This document shows positions 11,672 through 20,456 of a DNA stretch of 64,000 bases, in pieces. This DNA comes from Moraxella lacunata (GTDB lineage: Bacteria; Pseudomonadota; Gammaproteobacteria; Pseudomonadales; Moraxellaceae). Under the pieces are notes generated by a model. The model ran no database searches and was not told the origin of the DNA. It saw only the letters and a list, made by a program, of their open reading frames with translations. The stretch is taken from contig NZ_UGQU01000002.1 in NCBI RefSeq assembly GCF_900453205.1, positions 186,001 to 250,000 of the forward strand. Reading direction: 5' to 3'. Each line of letters begins with the position of its first letter. Position 1 is the first letter of the stretch. A program made the translations under genes and the position numbers.

Positions 11672-12844
11672 ATGTCACTGCCCCCAAATGAGTCTTTTGC
11701 CAACGATATTTATCACACCCCTTTTGATACACCCCCTACCCTACCCCCTGCCCAACCTGATGAGCCGTATCAATACGACTTTTATTTTTATGGAACAGGG
11801 ACGGAGTATTTTAAGATTTGGATTGTCAATTTACTGCTCACGATTATCACGCTTGGGATTTATTCGCCGTGGGCAAAGGTTCGCCGTCTGCGGTATTTTT
11901 ATGGCAACACCGAGCTAAACGATGAGCCATTTGACTTTACTGCCAACCCCAAGCGGATTTTGCTTGGGCGACTCATCGCTCTTGGGGTGTATGTTGTCAT
12001 TAGTGTCTTGGGGCAATTCTCGCCCATGGTAGCAGCAGCGGGCGGTCTTTTAATCATAGCTTTGTTTCCGTGGCTTGTACGTTCTACATTACGCTTTCGG
12101 GCAAGAAACAGCCAATATAAAAATGTCCGCTTTGCCTTTGTAGGCAGTCTGCTTGCCGCTTATGTGTTGTTTGGCTTGGTTATTTTTGCCAATCTGCTCA
12201 TCACTGGGGTGGGTTATGTTGCTGTAAATGCACAGATGGTAGGCACTGGTGCAAGCATATTTTTGATTGGCTTTGCTCTGCTTGCTCCATTTGCATGGCG
12301 ACTGTTTAAGAGTTATCAGTTTGACAACACCCAATTTGGCGAGATGGCATTTGAGTGGCACGCCAGCATGCTTGATGTGTACAAGGCGGTGTTGATACCG
12401 ATTGGGATTGCTATCCTTGCCTCTATTGGTGGTGTGGTCATGATAGGTCTTGGGGCAGTGATTGGGTCGGATTTTGGTGTGGGAGTTGTAGTGCTTGCCG
12501 TGATTGGTATGTACCTTATGATGCTACTTATCGTACCGCTCACCCAAGCCTGTCTGCACAAGGTCGTGTGGGGCAATTTGACCATTGGCGAGAGTGAGTT
12601 TGTGCTAAATGAGTTTAGCATTTTTAGATTTGCTTTTATTCAATTTACCAACTTTTTGCTGATTGGCTTGACACTTGGGCTATTTACCCCGTGGGCAGCA
12701 GTGCGACTTCATCGCTATAAGACCGAGACGCTGTCTTTGGTAAGTTATGAGAATTTTGATGAGATTATCACACCCCAAATGGTAGAAGAATCCGCTTTGG
12801 GTGAAGAGATTGCCGATGTGTTTGATATTGACGTGTCATGGTAG
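11672..12844 (+). CDS. YjgN family (DUF898) integral membrane protein
   Basis: 390 residues; AAGGA precedes the ATG. After a proline-rich cytoplasmic N-terminus the family hallmark segment KIWIVNLLLTIITLGIYSPWAKVRR appears at about residues 48-72. It is followed by several hydrophobic segments and a second copy of the same pattern near the C-terminus (NFLLIGLTLGLFTPWAAVRL), an internal duplication typical of YjgN/DUF898. Its molecular function is unknown. The M48 metalloprotease gene follows after 6 bp, a recurrent neighbour of DUF898 genes, so the two may act together at the membrane. Confidence 0.85.
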   Translation: MSLPPNESFANDIYHTPFDTPPTLPPAQPDEPYQYDFYFYGTGTEYFKIWIVNLLLTIITLGIYSPWAKVRRLRYFYGNTELNDEPFDFTANPKRILLGRLIALGVYVVISVLGQFSPMVAAAGGLLIIALFPWLVRSTLRFRARNSQYKNVRFAFVGSLLAAYVLFGLVIFANLLITGVGYVAVNAQMVGTGASIFLIGFALLAPFAWRLFKSYQFDNTQFGEMAFEWHASMLDVYKAVLIPIGIAILASIGGVVMIGLGAVIGSDFGVGVVVLAVIGMYLMMLLIVPLTQACLHKVVWGNLTIGESEFVLNEFSIFRFAFIQFTNFLLIGLTLGLFTPWAAVRLHRYKTETLSLVSYENFDEIITPQMVEESALGEEIADVFDIDVSW

Positions 12845-12850
12845 ATTGTC

Positions 12851-13990
12851 ATGAGTACACGCCTAATCATCGTACGCTATTTTGATGGCAAAACAAGCAA
12901 AGCCCATACCGCCCATATCCGCCCAAGCACAAGCCCTGATAGCTTTGTACTAGAAGGCGACGGCTTTGGCGGAGTGTATCGGACTGCCAATTGTGAATTT
13001 GTGCCGAGCGTGGGACGGTCGGCAGGGGTGCTTGCCTTTGGTAGCGGTGAGCGGATTGAGCTGATTGGCGGCGTGCCTGATTGGCTTGAACTGCACAACA
13101 AACGCCTATTTCAAAAAATCTCCATCATGGAGAGCAGTTTTGGGTGGATTTTGGTAAGCTTGGTCGCTGTTGTTATTTTTATGGCAGGCGTACTCAAATT
13201 TGGCGTGCCATTGGCATCGCACCACATCGCCCACTCCCTACCCCCTGATGTCTTGATGGAAGTCGGACAAAAGGCAGAAGAGCACGTCATGGAGCTGACC
13301 AAACCAAGCAAGCTGCCACAGGCTCGCCAAGATGAAATCGTCGCTCTGTATAACAAGCTAGATGGCAACCCCAAAGCCAAAGTGCTGGTGCGTGGGGGCG
13401 GAGTCATCGGGGCAAATGCTCTTGCCATACCGAGTAACACCATCGTCATCACGGACGAGCTCATTAAGCTTAGTGGGGATGACAACGAAATCCTAGCCGT
13501 GCTTGCCCATGAGCAGGGGCATTTGGTGCATCGTCATAGCTTAGAGCAGGCGATTAGCAGTATTGGTGTGGGGGTGCTGGTCATCGTCATCACAGGCGAT
13601 GCGTCTGATTTGATACTCGCCCTACCCACCATGCTCGCCGCCGCCCAATACTCCCAAGATGCGGAGATGGAAGCAGATAAATTTGCCATCGATGAGCTAA
13701 AACGCCTTGGCATATCGCCCATGCACCTTGCCAACTTCTTTGAAAAAATGAAAAAAGGGTATTGTTAATTGAGTATACTTTTCTAGAAAGCCGTTCGTGG
13801 TGAGCTTGTCGAACCATAACGGTTTTCCTAGACTTCGACAAGCTCAGTCCGAACGGAAAACCTTAAAATCTATCTTTATTTAACAATACCGAAAAAAGAA
13901 CATGGCGATGGTCAAGGACATTGGTCGGTACTGTCCACGCACCCCAAGACGGATAAGCGGATTGAGCAGGTTAAGAAGCATAGTGAATAG
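12851..13990 (+). pseudogene. M48-family zinc metalloprotease, C-terminus cut off by a 133-bp insertion
   Basis: The frame from 12851 encodes 305 residues and ends in the inserted element at 13768. Visible are a transmembrane segment at about 97-117, the zinc motif HEQGH (220-224) and the third ligand in AEMEAD (Glu274), so the catalytic core remains. The original C-terminus is still present after the element (13891-13990). Removing the element and one copy of the GAAAAAAG duplication restores a single frame reading MKKEHGDGQGHWSVLSTHP, then the KRIEQVKKHSE end and a stop at 13990. The lost stretch includes the HP-x5-R motif conserved in M48 proteins. The truncated protein may be inactive or altered. 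Confidence 0.85.
13758..13890. mobile_element. 133-bp MITE with IS1-family-like ends inside the M48 gene
   Basis: Perfect 11-bp terminal inverted repeats GGTATTGTTAA (13758-13768) and TTAACAATACC (13880-13890) are flanked by an exact 8-bp duplication GAAAAAAG (13750-13757 and 13891-13898). The ends match those of the IS1-family element at 28075-28853, which also makes 8-bp duplications, so that transposase is the likely mobiliser. The interior is a large imperfect palindrome containing GTGAGCTTGTCGAA and its complement-like partner CTTCGACAAGCTCAG. There is no coding capacity. Confidence 0.88.
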
Positions 13991-14012
13991 GACATGACTG
14001 TCATAATGTCGC

Positions 14013-14036
14013 AAAAACCGCCTTTGGGCGGTTTTT
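14013..14036. terminator. Bidirectional terminator between the M48 gene and galE
   Basis: A strong hairpin with arms AAAAACCGCC and GGCGGTTTTT and a 4-base loop serves the convergent M48 and galE transcripts. It ends 2 bp before the galE stop. Confidence 0.85.
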
Positions 14037-14038
14037 GT

Positions 14039-15073
14039 TTAGGCATGATACCCTTTGGGATTTTGACTTTGCCAACGCCATGTATCCACGCACATACGCT
14101 CGATGTCGTACTCCGCCGTCCAGCCAAGCAAATTTTTGGCTTTATCGCTACTGGCATAGCAAGTGGCAATGTCTCCTGCTCGTCTTGGGGCAATCACATA
14201 AGGCACCGCTTTCCCTGTGGTGCGGATAAAGGCATTGACCAGTTGTAGTACGCTTGTGCCGTTGCCTGTGCCTAGGTTAATCGGCTCAAAGCCAAAAGCC
14301 GTCTCACACCCTGCGATATAATCCAGTGCCGACACATGACCCTTTGCCAAATCCACCACATGAATATAATCACGCACGCCTGTGCCGTCCACCGTGTCAT
14401 AATCATCGCCAAATACGGATAGTTTTTCTAATTTACCCACCGCCACTTGGCTGATATAAGGCATAAGGTTGTTAGGAATGTCGCTTGGGTCTTCGCCAAT
14501 CGTCCCTGATGCGTCCGCCCCAATGGGGTTAAAGTAACGCAGAGAGATAATGTTCCACACTTGGCTGTCCTGCACGGATTTTGCCAAATCTTCTAGGATG
14601 TATTCCACCGTAAGCTTGGACTGCCCATAAGGATTGGTGCATGAGCGTTTGGCGGTCTCAGTAATGGGCAACACTTCAGGGTCGCCATAAACCGTCGCTG
14701 ATGACGAGAAGATAAAGTTGGTTACGCCTTTATCTTTCATAACTTCTAGTAGGTTTAGCGTGCCTGTTACGTTGTTTTGGTAGTATTTAAGCGGTTTTGC
14801 CACGCTCTCACCCACCGCTTTTAGCCCTGCAAAATGAATCACGCCGAAAAAATCATGCTCATCAAACACTCGCTCCAAATGATCCTTATCTAGCACATCG
14901 CCTTTGATAAATGCTATCTCTGTACCGACAATCTTTTGTACACGCTCAATCGCCACAGGGCTAGAATTGGACAAATTATCATACACCACAGGCTCAAAAC
15001 CCGCCTTAATCAGCTCAATCAACGTATGCGAACCGATATAGCCCGCTCCGCCTGTTACGAGGATTTTTTTCAT
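14039..15073 (-). CDS. galE: UDP-glucose 4-epimerase GalE
   Basis: 344-residue extended short-chain dehydrogenase that interconverts UDP-glucose and UDP-galactose. The NAD loop is TGGAGYIGSH near the N-terminus, the catalytic pair is SSSATVYG and YGQSK, and the C-terminal RAGDIA region is typical. The ATG at 15073 gives MKKILVTGG; the longer frame adds 14 unrelated residues. It lies 7 bp after the UDP-sugar dehydrogenase-like gene and ends the pgi operon, supplying UDP-Gal for surface glycans. Confidence 0.95.
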   Translation of the reverse strand: MKKILVTGGAGYIGSHTLIELIKAGFEPVVYDNLSNSSPVAIERVQKIVGTEIAFIKGDVLDKDHLERVFDEHDFFGVIHFAGLKAVGESVAKPLKYYQNNVTGTLNLLEVMKDKGVTNFIFSSSATVYGDPEVLPITETAKRSCTNPYGQSKLTVEYILEDLAKSVQDSQVWNIISLRYFNPIGADASGTIGEDPSDIPNNLMPYISQVAVGKLEKLSVFGDDYDTVDGTGVRDYIHVVDLAKGHVSALDYIAGCETAFGFEPINLGTGNGTSVLQLVNAFIRTTGKAVPYVIAPRRAGDIATCYASSDKAKNLLGWTAEYDIERMCVDTWRWQSQNPKGYHA

Positions 15074-15080
15074 AGGATTC

Positions 15081-16367
15081 TCACTTATTTTTGCGACCAA
15101 TGCCAATATAATCACTGGTCAACATTTTAATCTCATCATCACTTAAAATATTTTTGGCATCAAATATCGGCACATTGTATTTATTTAATTCATAAACATC
15201 AGGCGGTGTTAATCCTGACCAATTAATGATAAATAAACTGTCTTTTTCATTTAATTCATAAGGATTATGAGTGATTGAAAATAAGGCTTGATTTTCATAC
15301 ATCTTTTGTAATTCAATCGTGGTATTATTGGTATAAACCACCGTTTTTATATCATACGACCACAACAATTTTAATAATGGATGAATGGCACTATTGGTAC
15401 TAAGCCCTGCCCCAATGCGATAGCCTGCCCCCCATATCATCACGGTTTTATTTTCTATAAAGCCATTAAAATATCGCCAAAACTTTCTAAAAATCAGCTC
15501 TTTTTGGTCAGCATTGACATCAATCACGGCATTTAATACATCCGATTTGACGTTTTGATTATCAAATTGATTTTTTAATAAAGTCAGTTCATTGGGCAAG
15601 GTCTTTCCGCCAAACCCCCAACCTGCTCCCAAATACGCCGAACCAATACGACTGTCCGACCCCATAATCCGCTCAATGTGCTTAATATTGACATTTTCTT
15701 TATCGGCAAGGCGTGTCATTTCGTTCATAAACGACAAGCGAGTGGCAAGCATTGCCATAATCGCACTGCGAGCAAATTCTATGGTTTTAATGGTGTCAAT
15801 TTGACATTTTTTGGCTTGGGATTTGATAAAAGAAACAATCTCACAATTTGCCACGCTATTTGCTGTTTTTTCGCCAATCAATACCAAATCCGATTGATAA
15901 AAACTACTAAAATTCGCCCCGTCTTTCATAAAAATAAACGGCAAATAATACACCCATTTGCTAATCATCTCATTGGCAATTTGTTCCATTTTGCCAATAT
16001 TATCTATACCGCTTAGGATAATTTGACTGTGCGGATTGTCTTGGGTTTTGGTAAATAACGCCAATTCGTCATCGCTCATGTCATCAATAAATAGCCAGAT
16101 TAAACTGCCTTGTGATTGTTTAATAAAATCAAGTGTATCATCACGGCTATTTTTATGATGATGAATGATTTTATTTTCATTGACATACAGCGACCATAAG
16201 GCATTAATTTGACGGTCAAAATGATAATTAAACAATGTCTCATCAATGGCATTTTTAATACTTAATAAATGCACTTTTTTATTTAAACTGGCAAGCAAAA
16301 TCCCTGCATTAATCGCTTCATGATTTGCTCCAATGATATAGACCGCATTGTGTGTTTTCATTATCAT
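15081..16367 (-). CDS. Degenerate UDP-glucose/GDP-mannose dehydrogenase family protein lacking catalytic residues
   Basis: About 428 residues (the ATG at 16361 is an equally good start). The fold order of UDP-glucose dehydrogenases is visible: an N-terminal nucleotide loop altered to IIGANHEAINAG, a middle helical dimer region, and the catalytic-loop region. The key residues are missing. The loop reads GFGGKTLPNE (251-260), with Thr256 where Cys is required. In the helix EFARSAIMA the Lys and Asn of the EAIKLFANT equivalent are Arg and Met. It is therefore unlikely to oxidise UDP-glucose, and may be a regulatory or structural pseudoenzyme. A complete, canonical Ugd is encoded at 21875-23047. 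Its neighbours pgi and galE are sugar-nucleotide genes. Confidence 0.75.
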   Translation of the reverse strand: MIMKTHNAVYIIGANHEAINAGILLASLNKKVHLLSIKNAIDETLFNYHFDRQINALWSLYVNENKIIHHHKNSRDDTLDFIKQSQGSLIWLFIDDMSDDELALFTKTQDNPHSQIILSGIDNIGKMEQIANEMISKWVYYLPFIFMKDGANFSSFYQSDLVLIGEKTANSVANCEIVSFIKSQAKKCQIDTIKTIEFARSAIMAMLATRLSFMNEMTRLADKENVNIKHIERIMGSDSRIGSAYLGAGWGFGGKTLPNELTLLKNQFDNQNVKSDVLNAVIDVNADQKELIFRKFWRYFNGFIENKTVMIWGAGYRIGAGLSTNSAIHPLLKLLWSYDIKTVVYTNNTTIELQKMYENQALFSITHNPYELNEKDSLFIINWSGLTPPDVYELNKYNVPIFDAKNILSDDEIKMLTSDYIGIGRKNK

Positions 16368-16383
16368 TTACCGTAATTTTTTA

Positions 16384-18021
16384 TTAAAATTTACCCTTAA
16401 TTTTATTTAATAGCGTATTGGTTGATGAATCAAACGCCCCTACGCTTTTTTTGTCGCACAACACATCATAGACCTGATTTGCCATGACTTTGCCCACTTC
16501 CACACCCCATTGGTCAAACGGGTTGATATCCCAAATCACACTCATCACATAGACTTTATGCTCATATAGGGCGATGAGCGAGCCAAGCGTTTTTGGCGTT
16601 AGGCTGTCAAGTAAAAGCGTTGTGGACGGCTGATTACCACGATATTGTTTAAATTTGGCAAAATCATCGTCATTTTTTTGTAATTCATCAGGCAAGGCGT
16701 GATTGCCAAATGCCAACACCTGCGACTGGGCAAGGCAATTTGACAAGGAAAGCTCGTGCTGTTCGGACAAATGGGCATTGGCAGTTTGGTGCTGATGATA
16801 GCGATGAATGGGCGTGATAAAGTCGCAAGAGACCCGCTGTGTGCCTTGATGAAGGAGCTGATAAAAGGCGTGCTGGGCATTAGAACCAATGTCGCCCCAC
16901 AAAATCGGACAAGTGTCATAGCCGACCTGCCGACCGTCTCTGGCGACCGATTTGCCGTTGGATTCCATTTCAAGCTGGGTTAGATAGTTGGGAAAATGCG
17001 ACAATCTGCCGTCATAAGGTAACACGGTATGGGCGTTAATCCCCAAAAACGTGCTGTTCCACACACCCAACAGCCCAAGCAAAACGGGCATATTTTGGGC
17101 AAAATCGGCTGTGGCAAAATGCCTGTCCATGTTGTTCGCCCCTGCCAGTAACTCATAAAAGCCGTCCATGCCGATTTTTATGGCAATAGCAAGACCGATG
17201 ACTGACCACATACTAAACCGACCGCCAACCCAGTCCCACAGTAGCAGTTGGTTGTTTTCATGAATACCCCACTCGCTCATCTTGTCAGGGCGTGTAGAAA
17301 TGCCGATAAAATGACGGCGTAAAATCGTGGGCTTATTGTCGTGGGCAGACAACAGCCAGCCCAAGGCAGTTTTGGCGTTGGAGAGCGTGTCTATCGTGCC
17401 AAATGATTTTGATGAAATGATAAATAGCGTGGTTTGGGGGTTTAGCACTTTTAACAGACTGTCAAGCTGAGTACCATCCATGTTGGAAACAAAATGCACC
17501 CGAATGGACGTATCCGCCCACTCTGACAAGGCGGTGGTCGCCATTAGAGGTCCTAAATCCGAACCGCCCACACCGATATTTACCACGTCTGTCATGGCGT
17601 GCCCTGCATAGCCACGCCACACGCCTGTGCGGATACGGCTGACAATGGTCTCGGCTTTGGCAAGGCTGTCATGGACTTGGGTATTTACGTCCGTGCCGTC
17701 CACGATGAGAGTCTCGCCCTTTGGCAGACGTAAAGCGGTGTGTAAGGCAGGGCGGTTTTCGGTGTCGTTGATTTTTTGCCCTGTTAATAAGTCATTGATT
17801 TTATTGGATAATTGACAATCGTCCGCCAAGCTCAATAACGCTGATAAAATCTCATCGTCAATCGCTTGCTTACTAAAATCCATGTATATATCACAAGCAT
17901 TGGCGGTAAATTTTTCGCCACGAGCAGGGTCGGATTTAAATAAGGTGTTTAAATCGGGGAGCGTGGCGGTGTGGGATTGTAGAGTTTGCCAAGTCTGTGA
18001 GCCTGTTGTATTTAACATCAT
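16384..18021 (-). CDS. pgi: Glucose-6-phosphate isomerase
   Basis: 545 residues, the usual length. It interconverts glucose-6-P and fructose-6-P, here feeding sugar-nucleotide synthesis. Signatures are NIGVGGSDLGP, the family pattern FIISSKSFGTIDT, GGRFSMWSVIG with the phosphate site, and QLEMESNGKSV with the catalytic Glu. The C-terminal INPFDQWGVEVGK carries the conserved Lys. Two adjacent ATG codons follow AGGA; the first is used here. It is 16 bp ahead of the degenerate dehydrogenase gene and downstream of a terminator, so it probably has its own promoter. Confidence 0.95.
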   Translation of the reverse strand: MMLNTTGSQTWQTLQSHTATLPDLNTLFKSDPARGEKFTANACDIYMDFSKQAIDDEILSALLSLADDCQLSNKINDLLTGQKINDTENRPALHTALRLPKGETLIVDGTDVNTQVHDSLAKAETIVSRIRTGVWRGYAGHAMTDVVNIGVGGSDLGPLMATTALSEWADTSIRVHFVSNMDGTQLDSLLKVLNPQTTLFIISSKSFGTIDTLSNAKTALGWLLSAHDNKPTILRRHFIGISTRPDKMSEWGIHENNQLLLWDWVGGRFSMWSVIGLAIAIKIGMDGFYELLAGANNMDRHFATADFAQNMPVLLGLLGVWNSTFLGINAHTVLPYDGRLSHFPNYLTQLEMESNGKSVARDGRQVGYDTCPILWGDIGSNAQHAFYQLLHQGTQRVSCDFITPIHRYHQHQTANAHLSEQHELSLSNCLAQSQVLAFGNHALPDELQKNDDDFAKFKQYRGNQPSTTLLLDSLTPKTLGSLIALYEHKVYVMSVIWDINPFDQWGVEVGKVMANQVYDVLCDKKSVGAFDSSTNTLLNKIKGKF

Positions 18022-18105
18022 TTTATCCTATAATATTGCCGTGAGCTAGAGGTCGGTTATCCTGTGCATCAAATTTATTTGATACAGCCCGCCTTAGACA
18101 AAGAC

Positions 18106-18136
18106 CAAAAGCCAGCATTGGAAACAATGTTGGCTC
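18106..18136 (-). terminator. Terminator after galU, end of the long polysaccharide operon
   Basis: 11-bp arms AGCCAGCATTG (18110-18120) and CAATGTTGGCT (18125-18135), one wobble, loop GAAA, then TTTT on the minus strand, 9 bp past galU. Confidence 0.75.
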
Positions 18137-18144
18137 TTACTTTT

Positions 18145-19014
18145 TTAATGTCCATATAGTTGTTGCTCGGCAAAATACATAAACGCACGCATATAGCTTG
18201 CCATATCGCCTGCATCAAAGCTATCGCCCACCATTGTCGCCACATCCACGCCCTTTGTGCCGATGAGCGCATCAATGGCATCGGTCAGCTGAATCTCTCC
18301 GCCCACGCTTAGGACGGTTTTGGCAAGATAATCAAAAATGGCATTGTCAAACACATACCGCCCCACCACCGCCAAGTTTGACGGAGCGTTTTCGGGTTTT
18401 GGTTTTTCCACAAAGCCTGTTACGGCAAAACTTTTATTTTCGCTTGATTTTTCAAGGGTTTGGGCGTTTTTCAATTTGGCAATGCCGTATTTGTCAATGT
18501 CTGATACCGCCACAGGGTCTACAAGGATTTGACTACGCCCAGTCCTCCCAAATTCACTTAGCATAAACGCCAAATTTTGTGTAGTATAATCGGTCTTAAA
18601 TGGGTCTAGCACCACATCAGGGAGCAGCACGGCAAAAGGATTGTCGCCCACCACCGCTCGCCCCTGTAAGACAGCGTGTCCAAGTCCCAAAGGTTTGCCT
18701 TGACGAACACTGATAATCCGCACATCATCGGGCAAAAAGTTAAGACTGTCCGCCAATTTGTCTTTGCCTTTTGAGCGAAGCTGGGTGTCAAGCTCGCTGT
18801 TAATGTCAAAATAGTTTTCAATGGCAGACTTTTGGGCGTGATTGACAAGAACGATATTTTTGATGCCTGCTTTGACCGCTTCTTCCACCACATAGGCAAT
18901 GGACGGACGACTACCAAGTGGTAGCAGCTCTTTTGGTACAGCTTTTGATAATGGCAACATACGAGTGCCAAAGCCGGCGGTGGGGATAATGGCGTGGGTG
19001 ATGTGTCTGGTCAT
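18145..19014 (-). CDS. galU: UTP-glucose-1-phosphate uridylyltransferase
   Basis: 289 residues. Makes UDP-glucose from UTP and glucose-1-P, the precursor for Ugd and GalE in this locus. The N-terminal nucleotidyltransferase signature is IIPTAGFGTRMLPLSKAVPKELLPL, with LVNHAQK and FVEKPKPE further on. The ATG shares its A with the preceding glycosyltransferase stop (TAATG), so translation is coupled. Last gene of the operon. Confidence 0.95.
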   Translation of the reverse strand: MTRHITHAIIPTAGFGTRMLPLSKAVPKELLPLGSRPSIAYVVEEAVKAGIKNIVLVNHAQKSAIENYFDINSELDTQLRSKGKDKLADSLNFLPDDVRIISVRQGKPLGLGHAVLQGRAVVGDNPFAVLLPDVVLDPFKTDYTTQNLAFMLSEFGRTGRSQILVDPVAVSDIDKYGIAKLKNAQTLEKSSENKSFAVTGFVEKPKPENAPSNLAVVGRYVFDNAIFDYLAKTVLSVGGEIQLTDAIDALIGTKGVDVATMVGDSFDAGDMASYMRAFMYFAEQQLYGH

Positions 19015-20456
19015 TAAATAGCCTTATCAGTTTTATGATACTTTAAATTATAGCGAATATCATCTATATCCACAACCAAAGAATGGGGGATCTCAAATAT
19101 TTTTTGGATTGTTTGCTCTTGAATGTCAGGCATTTTTAAAGGTTGTTTTTTTGTCAAACAATCAATGTGCCATAATTGCCAATTTTCCCAATAGTCCAGC
19201 CGTGTTAATGCCGATTGTCGGTTATGTACGCCAAATTTATTCGAATTCATCAAAGAATCCTTATGATGACTGGCAAAAGTTAAAGGCTGTTTAATAGGTA
19301 ATATTTTATCATCGCCATAATACAACTTTAATCTCGCCCAAAATTCACTATCTGCACCTGTTCTGGCAATATGCCAAAGCCCAATTTCATTTTGGATTTT
19401 TTGACGGCGAAATAAGGGCGATGCAGGATTTTGCCTCAAAAAAGGATAATATTGCCTTGCATAAAAATTACCATTATTATCTATTCTAAGCCAATAAGAA
19501 GTTGTAGCAACTAAATGTTCATTTTTTAATAATGGTTCAACTTGAATGGCGATTTTTTGGGGATGAGCAAAATCATCAGCATCTTGACAAGTTAAAAATT
19601 CGCCAGTAGCATACATTACTCCAATACTTTTGGCAACAAAAGTCCCAGTATTTCTTGACAAATCAATCCATCTAATGCGACCATCTTGTCTTGCCAAAGC
19701 TTGAATGATGCTTAATGTATCATCATCACTATGATCATTGATGATGATAATTTCTAAATTGGCGTAAGTTTGATTTAATAGGCTTTGAATACAAGTTTTA
19801 ATGGTGTTTTGGGCATTATAAGCTGTAATAATCACACTCACTTTTGATGAATGCTCTTGTGTTTTATCAATATTGGACGATAAGCAATTAACACAAAAAC
19901 AATCATTGTTTAAAGATAATGATAATAACTGATATTCTGATAAAATATGATTAAGTTGAGTGATTTTCTTATCATTGGTATTTAAATAAATATTGGCATG
20001 TAAGCATTGCTTATCAATCGTATCAAAATGTTTAAAAAATTCACCACATTCTGATTCAAAGTCTTCTAAAATATTATTATCATTAGCATACGATAATGCC
20101 AATCCCAAATAATATTGATCACTAAGCCATTCTCTATGATTTAAAAAATATTCTACAAAAATTTTAGGATATAAATAAAAAGCTTCCTTGATAAATTCTT
20201 TGTGATATTTTTTTAAATCATCATTGGATAGTATTTGCCAAATCTCTATTTGCAAATATTCATCAGAAATAACAAAACGTTTTAATTGAGCAATTTTTTT
20301 GGTAATGAATGATTTTTTTGTTTGAATAATGGGTGTATTATTTAAAACTGTTTGATAAAGTCCTGATTGCATCGCTTGCCATATATTGTTGAGCAAACGA
20401 TAGCGGATTAATGTTGGAAATTTAGCCAAATATTCATTATTATTTTTATTTTTCAT
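19014..20456 (-). CDS. Family 2 glycosyltransferase
   Basis: 480 residues. The first 200 are helical with no clear motif. A GT-A domain follows: VSVIITAYNAQNTIKTCIQSLLNQ, IIIINDHSDDDT, the metal-binding DxD-type CQDADDFAHPQK, then an acceptor region. It probably transfers a sugar during synthesis of the surface polysaccharide; donor and acceptor cannot be told. It overlaps the upstream glycosyltransferase by ATGA and abuts galU. AT-rich compared with the flanking housekeeping genes. Confidence 0.85.
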   Translation of the reverse strand: MKNKNNNEYLAKFPTLIRYRLLNNIWQAMQSGLYQTVLNNTPIIQTKKSFITKKIAQLKRFVISDEYLQIEIWQILSNDDLKKYHKEFIKEAFYLYPKIFVEYFLNHREWLSDQYYLGLALSYANDNNILEDFESECGEFFKHFDTIDKQCLHANIYLNTNDKKITQLNHILSEYQLLSLSLNNDCFCVNCLSSNIDKTQEHSSKVSVIITAYNAQNTIKTCIQSLLNQTYANLEIIIINDHSDDDTLSIIQALARQDGRIRWIDLSRNTGTFVAKSIGVMYATGEFLTCQDADDFAHPQKIAIQVEPLLKNEHLVATTSYWLRIDNNGNFYARQYYPFLRQNPASPLFRRQKIQNEIGLWHIARTGADSEFWARLKLYYGDDKILPIKQPLTFASHHKDSLMNSNKFGVHNRQSALTRLDYWENWQLWHIDCLTKKQPLKMPDIQEQTIQKIFEIPHSLVVDIDDIRYNLKYHKTDKAI

